DNA of 64,000 nt from Antedon mediterranea (Eukaryota; Echinodermata; Crinoidea; Comatulida; Antedonidae). A program made the position numbers and the translations under genes. Position 1 is the stretch's first letter; each line of letters begins with the position of its first letter. This document shows positions 15,101 to 21,901 of the stretch, piece by piece. The DNA lies in assembly GCF_964355755.1 (NCBI RefSeq), contig NC_092676.1:27882288-27946287 (forward strand), in the 5' to 3' direction. The notes beneath the pieces were generated by a model. That model saw only the letters and a program-made list of their open reading frames with translations. It did no database searches and was not told where the DNA came from.

Positions 15101-18100
15101 TTGGCTCTATTCTTGGTAATATTGCCTCTACACTGGCAAATGCCGATTCTGGAAGAGTTAGCTATGAAGAGAAACTGGATGCCATCAAGGTAAACCACTA
15201 TTTAATGTTGCCTAAAATTCTGTCAATATATAAATACAATCAGTGTACAATCTTCACAAAATCATATGTAAAGCTCTATCTACACTATCAAACTAGTTTA
15301 ACGCAAAATGTGTTATGTGCCCAAATACAGTATGGTAGTGATATGCCCAAATATGGTAGTGATATGCCCAAATATGGTAGTGATATGACATGATCATGTC
15401 CATATATCGGTCCACATTTTTTTTTTGACATCAAGTTTGATAGTGCAGACAAGCTTAATAGTTTGTGATGAATAATTTATACAGGTACACCCTTATTTTA
15501 AACTTTTTTAGAACCAAATGAAAGATCAGAAATTGCCAAGTAAACTTAGGAATCGTGTTATCAGCTACTTTGATTATCTATGGGCTCGTCACAAGTGAGT
15601 TTATTGTTTTTATCTTGTCATTTCATTGTCATTGTTTATGTTTTGTTGCTTCATACTATCGTAATTATGTATAACATAGTAGAACTCTGTTAAAAAAATC
15701 TTAATACACTTTTCCTTGAATATTGGTAGGCCATAGTGTTAAAGCAATGTTTTATCAAGGCAATCTAACAATAGGAAACTAAGCTCACCTTGCCAGGACA
15801 GAAACTTGTAACAGTCCTTTGATCTTATGTCTGGCTGCGACAAATATCAACAATACCGTACTATGTACATATTGTTCATGGCATTCGGTGTATGTTAAAG
15901 GGCCGTGAAGGATCTTGTCGCAGCCACAGATAACGCCTTTGATCTACAGAGCTTGACATCCTGTTGTCAGATTGCCTTGGTTTGATACTCCATCTCATCT
16001 AGTAGTCCCCCTTTTGTTTATTAACTAACTACAGGAGATAGGCACCACTGTGAGATATGGCTTATGCCTGTGTACCGTATCATGATGAGTACAACTGTGT
16101 CTTATCTGCTACGCCCCTACAATCATCTAGGTCATGTGACAACTAGAAAGTGAATTAAACTTTTCTCTGTATTGTTTTCTTTTGTTGTTTCTGTTTCAGT
16201 GGTGTTGATCAGTACACATTGTTTCACGATGCACAATACTGTTTGCAGACAGACATTGGATTTACTATTAATAAAGGCCTTTTAACTAAGGTAATTTTAC
16301 AAATAAAAGATTTAGTATTAAAGTTTAGTAGTATAGTGTACATTACCAAGTGGGAAAGTTTGAGGACGAGGGTAAAATGCTAAAAGTATGTATTTATGTA
16401 ATATGTAAAATTTTGTTAACATTTTTTATCTTGTTGTGTCGTTTTAACATTTGATAAAATATAGAAAATATATATCATACATATTTTAGAAAAAAACTTG
16501 ATACATAAATAACAGTCGAATGAAAACACAAAGGTGAAACATATGAAGATGAATAGATTCAGGAAAACCAAATTAATTATAAAAAAAAAGAATTAGTTTC
16601 CATTGGGGTCCAAAATAATTAATTATTGATTAATATTATTTTTATCAATATACTACAGACAATTAAAACATTGCACATTAATCAAATCTTCTATTCCACC
16701 CAGGAAATAAATAATATTATATTGATGATATTTTAAACTCTATCTTTAGGTTGAGATATTTAAAAGTGCTGAAGACAGCTTTCTAAGGGCACTCAGCCTA
16801 ATGTTGCGACCTGTTCTGTTCATGCCAAATGATTTCATAGTCAGACAGGGAGATGTTGGCGATGAAATGTACTTTATTTACCGTGGAACAGTAAGTAATG
16901 CCAAAAACATACAAATATGATGTATAAAAAGTATACTAATTTAAGCTGTCCACACTATCAAACTAGTTTGACAAAAAAAGTGTGATGTGCCCAAATATGG
17001 CAGTGATATGATTAAATATTTTGATTGAAATTGAAATAAATATTTATACTGGGTAACCTCTTCAGTCAAAGACTGGTCTCCCAGAGGGCCCAGTTGGTGA
17101 TCAGTGGCAGTGATGTACTAATACCCCCTACTCGTCTCGAAAGATGTACTAGGTTCTTTAAAGTGCACACGAGCTAGATGTGTACACTGGACCTACGGTT
17201 TATTGTCCTTATCCGAGAAGACTCGTTCTACCACCAGAACCATGGAGTGAGTGAGCCTCAAACCCCTGCCGATGTTATGGCTACGTAATTACGGTTCCAC
17301 TGTCTTAACCGCTCGGCCACTCACTCACTCTATGGTAAATATGGTAGTGATATGACATCATCATGTCCATATATGGGCACATCACATTTTTTTTTCACAT
17401 ACATTTGATAGTGAAGACAGAGCTTGACCGTGAACACCACATGACCTGGTTCATTTATCCTATATGGATATTTTTTTTGACAAACCTATTCAGGGACATC
17501 CCTAATAAGGAAACATTTTCCTGTAAAAAGAACAAGGGGATATATAATGTTTTAACCCTGATTTTGAGCAATCTTATTAGGAGGACACTTTGTGGTGTCC
17601 ATAAGTGTCCCCTTGATAGAGGTTCTTAATGTTTTAAACAATTCCTTACTTTTTAAACTGCAATGAAAGGTTGTGTGTAAGAATCCATCAATCTGTTTCA
17701 TAAACAAGCACGAATGTGCGATACTCGGGGTACAGCAAAAGAAGCTGTAATGACGTCATAAGACGGGATGTGACGTCACATACACATCAATAACCTACCA
17801 AATACGGCTATATGGTACCATCTTCGAGACGTCATATGGCTGCATCCGGTTTAAAATTTTAAAAAATCCAGCTCTATAGCTTTGAGGACATGTCCCTCCA
17901 GCTCTATACTACAATGGATAAGAGAGGAGTAGTACTTTATAAATCGCACTTTTTACTCAATAGTGTCGGATGGAAGAGAAGATGAGAGAGTCCTAGACTC
18001 GGGTACCCCAAGTAAAAAATGTTATGTAGTTTGTTCGCAATCACCTAAAGTTTTTTTTATATATGTAATGATTAAAATGTACTTATGTAATATACAATAT

Positions 18101-18396
18101 TTGTACAGGTTGAAATTATGGAAGGAAAGAACGAAAAGAAAGTATCAAAGCTATTATTGGAAGGAGACCATTTTGATGATATTAACTTACTCTACGATGT
18201 TCCACGGCGACGGTCTGTGCGGGCTCGCACTCACGTGGACCTCCACGCCCTCTCTTGTAAAGACCTCAAGTCGGTCCTGGAGCAGTTTACTTCGGTACGT
18301 ACCGCAATTCGTGATATTGGACGGAACAAGTATTGGGACTACGCGACGAGCGTTGGCGCTCAGGAACATTTCCCATCGCAAGAAACTACCGTTTAA
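191..18396 (+). CDS. CNGK: CNGK-type pseudotetrameric cyclic-nucleotide-gated K+ channel, C-terminal part (5' end outside window)
   Basis: Exons: 191-412, 1815-1918, 2276-2419, 2957-3118, 5585-5701, 6355-6488, 6871-7021, 8194-8290, 8749-8951, 10901-10972, 12325-12590, 12962-13092, 14307-14444, 15062-15189, 15512-15594, 16200-16290, 16750-16890, 18109-18396 (stop). All phases join, giving 889 aa in the window. Order of domains: S5 (FLFYLLIFIHLLACAWYF), pore with VGYGD, S6, C-linker, cyclic-nucleotide-binding domain (CNBD); a charged linker; then S1 (exon 8749), S2, S3-S4 (LRLIHLVRLYRL), S5, pore with TGYGD, S6, C-linker, a second CNBD and stop. GYGD is the K+-selective filter, not the CNG cation filter. 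Repeated channel plus CNBD units in one reading frame are the hallmark of CNGK, the cGMP-gated K+ channel of sea urchin sperm, which has four repeats; these would be repeats III (partial) and IV. Repeat III keeps the phosphate-binding cassette (FGEIS, PRTASIR); repeat IV has FDDIN and PRRRSVR. An HCN- or EAG-like tandem fusion is a less likely alternative. Confidence 0.9.
486..670. repeat. Fragment related to the SINE-1 family
   Basis: The stretch around GGTTCTGGTGG, GTAGGTCCACTGTACACATC and GTACATCTTTCAAAACGAG matches, in opposite orientation and with divergence, the body of the element at 17021-17330 and 37112-37426. No tRNA-like head is visible here. Confidence 0.6.
1230..1830. repeat. Tandem duplication that includes the intron-exon boundary of the next channel exon
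   Basis: Three diverged units of about 130-170 bp carry AAAGTTCTAGAAAAAGAGTA, an AT-rich middle, and then TTTTTATCAGGTACAAAATC. The last copy (to about 1830) is the true 3' splice site and first bases of the channel exon at 1815. The copies at about 1505-1526 and 1676-1697 repeat the acceptor and the first 11 exon bases, then diverge. A fourth, partial unit lies near 1240-1290. Confidence 0.8.
2549..2832. mobile_element. MITE-1 copy 1 (with inner insertion)
   Basis: Left end AAAGCTCTGTCTACAC and right end TTTGATAGTGTAAAAAGAGC. The centre holds about 90 bp not found in other copies, so this is an insertion or a composite copy. Confidence 0.75.
3552..3778. mobile_element. MITE-1 copy 2, expanded inner repeat
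   Basis: Terminal inverted repeats of the family are present. The inner motif AAATATGGTAGTGATATGCT is repeated six times in tandem with small changes, more than in any other copy. Confidence 0.85.
3796..3960. mobile_element. MITE-1 copy 3
   Basis: Ends TAAGCTCTTTCTACACTCTC and GATAGTATAGACAGGGCTT. It follows copy 2 within 20 bp. Confidence 0.88.
4325..4475 (+). repeat. Purine-rich (GGA-rich) tract
   Basis: About 150 bp of nearly pure A/G on the + strand with recurring GGAGGTGG and GGAAGGAA, inside the channel intron 3119-5584. Apart from two MITEs and this tract, that intron shows nothing recognisable. Confidence 0.8.
5766..5970 (-). mobile_element. SINE-2 copy (tRNA-derived)
   Basis: Read on the minus strand it begins with a tRNA-like head: A-box-like TTTGGTGGTTAACATGCTTG and B-box-like GGTTCAATCC. 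It ends with a body containing CCATCCTGTAATTG. A near match lies at 24287-24483. Confidence 0.7.
6080..6330 (-). mobile_element. SINE-3 copy (tRNA-derived)
   Basis: The minus-strand head has A-box-like TGGCGCAGTATGTTGGA and B-box-like GAGGTTCGAATCCAA. The body includes a GCAAAGTTGTGTCTTGATC segment shared with 43800-43970 and 47950-48237. It ends just before the channel exon at 6355. Confidence 0.7.
6540..6712 (-). mobile_element. SINE-2, diverged copy
   Basis: Shares TTACAGGATGGGTAA and the B-box-like segment (GGAATTGAACCCATGACC on the + strand) with the copies at 5766 and 24287, but is strongly diverged. Confidence 0.5.
7689..8123. mobile_element. MITE-2 copy a (long form)
   Basis: Ends TTAAAGATGTATTGTCC and ACAATACATCTTTAA are inverted repeats. 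The inside matches 48768-49321, including TTTCGTCTGGAAAATC and TATGCATTATGCATGAT. Confidence 0.8.
8453..8719. mobile_element. Inverted-repeat element, ends TACCGTATATCC / GGATATACGGTA
   Basis: 267 bp bounded by matching inverted ends. The inside has repeated TATAATCCCA / TATAATCTCA words. Only one copy is in the window. It lies in a channel intron 29 bp before the exon at 8749. Confidence 0.65.
8989..9306. mobile_element. MITE-2 copy c (short form)
   Basis: Ends TTAAAGATGTATTGTCCC and GGACAATATATCTTTAA. The inner CAAAAACATGAAAAAATGAA is shared with the copies at 11001 and 26658. Confidence 0.8.
10015..10157. mobile_element. MITE-1 copy 4, right end lost
   Basis: Left end TAAAGCTATTTCTACACTAT followed by the usual TGTGATGTGC and GGACATGATGATGTCATATC. 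The sequence leaves the family before the right inverted repeat. Confidence 0.75.
10404..10500 (+). mobile_element. SINE-2-like fragment
   Basis: AGGTGGTTTAGATGCTAGG followed by GGGTTCAAATCCTGTCAG gives an A-box/B-box-like pair at tRNA-like spacing on the + strand. It does not fold as a real tRNA. Confidence 0.45.
10693..10847. mobile_element. MITE-1 copy 5
   Basis: Slightly shortened left end AACTCTGTCACTATCAAAC and right end AGTTTGATAGTGTAGACAAG, with the family's inner words. It ends about 50 bp before the channel exon at 10901. Confidence 0.85.
11001..11359. mobile_element. MITE-2 copy d
   Basis: Ends TTAAAGATGGATGTATTGTC and GGGGACAATATCTTTAA. The inside is like the copy at 8989 plus an extra middle segment. 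Confidence 0.78.
11396..11560 (+). mobile_element. SINE-2 copy, plus orientation
   Basis: GCTGGCGGTTAACGTGCTTG, a diverged B box, and a body with TTATCCATCCTGTAATTGAC, in reverse to the copies at 5766 and 24287. Confidence 0.6.
11872..12033. mobile_element. MITE-1 copy 6 (well preserved)
   Basis: AAAGCTCTGTCTACACTATC at the left and AGTTTGATAGTATAAACAGA at the right. The palindromic core GACATGATGATGTC is intact. Confidence 0.92.
12674..12817. mobile_element. MITE-1 copy 7
   Basis: Both inverted ends are present (TAAGCTCTGTCTACACTATT; TTTGATAGTGTCGACAGAGC). Confidence 0.9.
13109..13264. mobile_element. MITE-1 copy 8
   Basis: Diverged left end TTCTTTCTACTCTATCAAA; good right end AGTTTGATAGTGTGGACAGA. 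It starts 17 bp after the channel exon ending at 13092. Confidence 0.85.
13982..14147. mobile_element. MITE-1 copy 9 (well preserved)
   Basis: TAAAGCTCTGTCTACACTAT and AGTTTGATAGTGTAGACAGA. Full length. Confidence 0.92.
14466..14603. mobile_element. MITE-1 copy 10
   Basis: TAAGCTCCGTCTACACTATC and AGTTTGATAGTGTAGATAGG. It lies 22 bp after the channel exon ending at 14444. Confidence 0.9.
15269..15458. mobile_element. MITE-1 copy 11
   Basis: TAAAGCTCTATCTACACTAT and AAGTTTGATAGTGCAGACAA, with three tandem copies of the inner AAATATGGTAGTGATATG word. Confidence 0.9.
15754..15986. mobile_element. Inverted-repeat element, ends ATCAAGGCAATCTAACAA
   Basis: The left end ATCAAGGCAATCTAACAATA is matched by the reverse complement of the right end (TGTTGTCAGATTGCCTTGG). 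Sub-terminal GGCTGCGACAA and TTGTCGCAGCC also pair. Single copy in the window. Confidence 0.65.
16942..17425. mobile_element. MITE-1 copy 12, split by SINE-1
   Basis: The left half (TTAAGCTGTCCACACTATC to GGCAGTGATATG, about 17010) and the right half (about 17331 onward, to GATAGTGAAGACAGAGCTT) belong to one element. SINE-1 sits between them. Confidence 0.88.
17021..17330 (-). mobile_element. SINE-1 copy (tRNA-derived), nested in MITE-1
   Basis: On the minus strand the head reads GTGGCCGAGCGGTTAAGAC (A box of Leu/Ser-tRNA type), then CATCGGCAGGGGTTTGAGGC (B-box region). The body contains GTAGGTCCAGTGTACACATC, and the tail ends in an AT-rich run. It matches 37112-37426 closely. Similar bases flank it (TATGATTAAATA, TATGGTAAATA), perhaps a diverged target-site duplication. 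Confidence 0.82.
17750..17780. promoter_or_regulatory. Two CRE-like palindromes in the last channel intron
   Basis: AATGACGTCATAA and TGTGACGTCACAT each contain the full 8-bp CRE palindrome TGACGTCA, about 20 bp apart. A third partial site, GAGACGTCATA, lies near 17827. Function is not shown. Confidence 0.4.
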
Positions 18397-19010
18397 AGTG
18401 CAGACTGTTGATCCTATCCCGTTATTTATACGATTACAGTACTTATAATATAATACTGAAAATTAGCACCGTTTTGGTTGTTGTGTTTTTGTCTGTTTAT
18501 ACTTGCACTCTTTAACAATTTTAAAATTTATAGAATTTCTTTTGTATCATTATTGAAATTGTTGTATTATAAGATGACTGAGTTTAAGTTGTTTGAATTT
18601 TAGAAAATTTAATTGTTAATATAAATATCGAATTTTGTTCATTGCCTTAGAAGGCTGTTCAGGGTTTAGTGCAATTTTTAATTAATTAATTAATTAATTA
18701 ATACTACTATTAATTATACTATTAATTATACTATTATGCAAATAAACAGTTTATCTGTAATAAGCTATAGTAATACAGTTTAATATTGAAATACAGCATG
18801 ATTAAAAAAAAAATTACTTGTGATTGTAAAGAAAAAAAATGTTGAAATAAATATAGCAATTTAGTACAATAATAATGGAAATAAAACATGAATTATTAAG
18901 GTTATTATTATAAGCAAGATTAGTGATGATTTATTGTCTTGTGAATATTTAAAATCTCTTTACAAACACTATGTATAGTTACTGGTTGTTATTGTTATTC
19001 AATTACTATA
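18397..19010 (+). other. Probable 3' UTR of the channel gene
   Basis: AT-rich sequence after the stop, with AATAAA at 18741 and further AATAAA words near 18845 and 18880. A run of TTAATTAA repeats lies near 18680-18720. No open frame is worth calling. Confidence 0.55.
18741..18746 (+). terminator. Candidate polyadenylation signal (AATAAA) of the channel gene
   Basis: This is a canonical AATAAA 345 bp after the stop codon. Others follow about 100 bp further on, so the used site is uncertain. Confidence 0.4.
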
Positions 19011-19249
19011 TTCAAATATTAATTCTTGTATCTGATATTTCAAGTGGTATTAACCTGCTTGTATTCCGTGCAATTTCACACATTGTATATAACTTGTATT
19101 TAACTTGTAATTTGGCAATAAACTTTTGACAGCAAGTTTGCTTTTGGAATATGTATATAGTGATGGATAGGGAGAGAATGTAAACATGTTGTGTACAGGG
19201 ATTTTTTACTATATGTCTATAAGATGATAATAATGTGGATTTTTTTCGA

Positions 19250-20560
19250 AAAATGACCAAATTTCGACCTTTTTATTTTTCGACAAAACTTGTTACTATG
19301 ACTCTATAAGTTGATTATAACGCAATATATGCGCATATATGGCAATATTATTGCATAATAATAGAATTTTTAAAAGTTGATATATTTCCCATTTTTGAAA
19401 AAAAAAAAATTTTCGAAAAATAGCCAATTTTCGAACATTTTATTTTTTGACATAAATGGTTACTATAGCATAATAAACATGCGCAGAGTCGAATAATGGG
19501 CTCTGCGCATGCCAATTATGCTATAGTAACCAGCCCTTTTAGTTTTTGACATAAATGGTTACTATAGCATAATAAACATGCGCAAATTCGAATAATGGGC
19601 TCTGCGCATGTCAATAATGCTATAGTAACCAGTTTTATCGAAAAATAAAAAGGTCAAAATTTGGCAATTTTCTGAAAAAATCCCTGTACTATAGTACATG
19701 GAAATTTTAGAAAAATAGGCAATTTTCGACCCTTTTATTTTTTGACATAAATGGTTACTATAGCATAATAAACATGCGCAGAGTCGAATAATGGGTTCTG
19801 CACATGTCAATTATGCTATAGTAACCAGCCCTTTTATTTGTTGACATAAATGGTTACTATAGCATAATACACATGTGCAGAGTCGAATAATGGGCTCTGC
19901 GCATGTCAATAATGCTATAGTAACCAGTTTTATCGAAAAATAAAAAGGTCGAAATTTGGCCATTTTCTGAAAAAATTCCTGTACGTTTATAGTACAGGGA
20001 AATTTTCGAAAAATAGCCAACTTTTGACCCTTTTATTTTTTGACATAAATGGTTACTATAGCATAATAAACATGCGCACAGTCGAATAATGAGTTCTGCG
20101 CATGTCAATTATGCTATAGTTACCAGCCCTTTTACTTTTGGACATAAATGGTTACTATAGCATAATAAACATGCGCAGAATCAAATAATGGGCTCTGCGC
20201 ATGTCAATTAGGCTATAGTAACCAGTTTTATCGAAAAATAAAAAGGTCGATATTTGGCCATTTTCTGAAAAAATTCCTGTACTATAGTACAGGGAAATTT
20301 TTGAAACATAGGCAATTTTCGACCCTTTTATTTTTTGACAAAAATGGTTACTATAGCATAATAAACATGCGCAGAGTCGAATAATGGGTTCTGCGCATGT
20401 CAATTATGCTATAGTAACCAGCCCTTTTACTTTTTGACATAAATGGTTACTATAGCATAATAAACATGCGCAGAATCGAATAATGGGCTCTGCGCATGTC
20501 AATTATGCTATAGTAACCAGTTTTATCGAAAAATAAAAAGATCAAAATTTGGCCATTTAA
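19250..20560. repeat. Hairpin-bearing satellite with ~296-bp higher-order period
   Basis: Eight copies of an imperfect palindrome start with GGTTACTATAGCATAATA at about 19458, 19556, 19751, 19853, 20050, 20149, 20346 and 20446. Each ends with the inverse TATGCTATAGTAACC about 75 bp later, with a CATGCGCAG/CTGCGCATG stem inside. Spacing alternates between about 98-102 and 195-197 bp, so the unit of repetition is a dimer of about 296 bp. Spacers carry TTTTTATCGAAAAATAAAAA-like and CCCTGTACTATAGTACAGGG words. Open frames on the minus strand are by-products of the repeat. Confidence 0.9.
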
Positions 20561-21060
20561 AATACTATTATTATAACTCGTTACTATGACCAGTGAAGAC
20601 TGAATTTCACTCTTCCCTGCTATATGACACCGTATACATAAGATGATTACAACATAATATATATAATCATAAAACAATAATATAATCACACAATAATAAT
20701 AAGTACAGCAGTATCTAACCATAGCGAAAAATAATTTAAAATACATTACAATATTCTAGCTACAATTAAAACATTTCAATTATGTAATATATATATAATA
20801 AAACAAATATTTCAAATAAATACATCAAGGTGATTCAGTGCTCTCAAATTAAATATTCATATTTTTGTCAATATTTTACAGATAAAATTATTAATTTAAA
20901 TAATGTTATCACTCCCAGAGGATTTTAACCAGATAAATAATTGTATGGTAGGTCAAAATAAATTTCAGCATATTACAATAAAAATATTACAGGATACGTT
21001 TAACAAAACATGTTGATATCAGCTGGACACATCGATATTCTCTAAATATTGCATCTTTTC
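20560..21060. other. AT-rich intergenic sequence
   Basis: I see no gene, repeat family or clear signal here beyond AT-rich simple sequence. Confidence 0.6.
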
Positions 21061-21069
21061 TTCCTGCAT

Positions 21070-21385
21070 TTATGTACATGGAATAAATGGTAAACAAGGA
21101 TGAGCCAATGAAAGTGAATCAATTGTGTACATGGAATAAATGGTAAACAAGGATGAGCCAATGAGAGTGAATCATTTGTGTACATGGAATAAATAGTAAA
21201 CAAGGATAAGCCAATGAGAGTGAAGCATTTATGTACATGGAATAAATGGTAAACAAGGATGAGCCAATGAGAGTGAAGCATTTATGTATATGGAATAAAT
21301 AGTAAACAAGGATGAGCCAATGAGAGTGAATCATTTATGTACATGGAATAAGTGGTAAACAAGGATGAACCAATGAGAGTGACTG
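21070..21385. repeat. Minisatellite, 53-bp unit, six copies
   Basis: The unit starts near TGTACATGGAATAAATGGTA and continues with AACAAGGATGAGCCAATGAG. Starts are at about 21080, 21133, 21186, 21239, 21292 and 21345. Confidence 0.92.
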
Positions 21386-21901
21386 ACACTGACACTGACT
21401 CTTGTTTTGGAATGTCATTTTCTTTTCATTATCGGAACTATATTTTGGTTGCTATATCATTGGCGTCCTTTGTCTACTGTCACTCTAAACTTACAGAGAC
21501 CCGTTTCATGTACTTAAATACACTCTACTTTTATGTGTACTATTTTAAATTAAACATATAATTATTTGAAAAGTATTTTGAACAATCAAAATAATTTGGT
21601 GACTGGCGTAAGAAAGCAGATTCAACACATCTAAAATGACACATTGGACAGCTTGATGGTCTTGGACGGTATAACAGTCAGGCACTTGGTGGCAATATGT
21701 GTTATAAAGTGAATGGTTCAAATCTTATAAGAAGAATATGACATTTGTGTTACTTTTTCGCTCCAAGTATAAAATAATATCAGATAAAAGTGAAACTATG
21801 TATTAACTTTTTGTGCATTATTAGAAAACCTCTCGTCCTGTTTCTTGCTATCTATTGGTATTTGGTTAATAAAAAGGAATGTATCAGCTGGATTTGTTGA
21901 A

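Noticed and set aside
19562-20746. Five related minus-strand open frames with MTCAEPIIRLCACL-like sequence
   Set aside because: They are the satellite unit read in one frame; no splice context, no domain, and the frame follows the repeat.
21042-21334. Minus-strand repeat protein (HSHWLILVYHLF words)
   Set aside because: It is a translation of the 53-bp minisatellite; 53 is not a multiple of 3 and the frame changes along the array.
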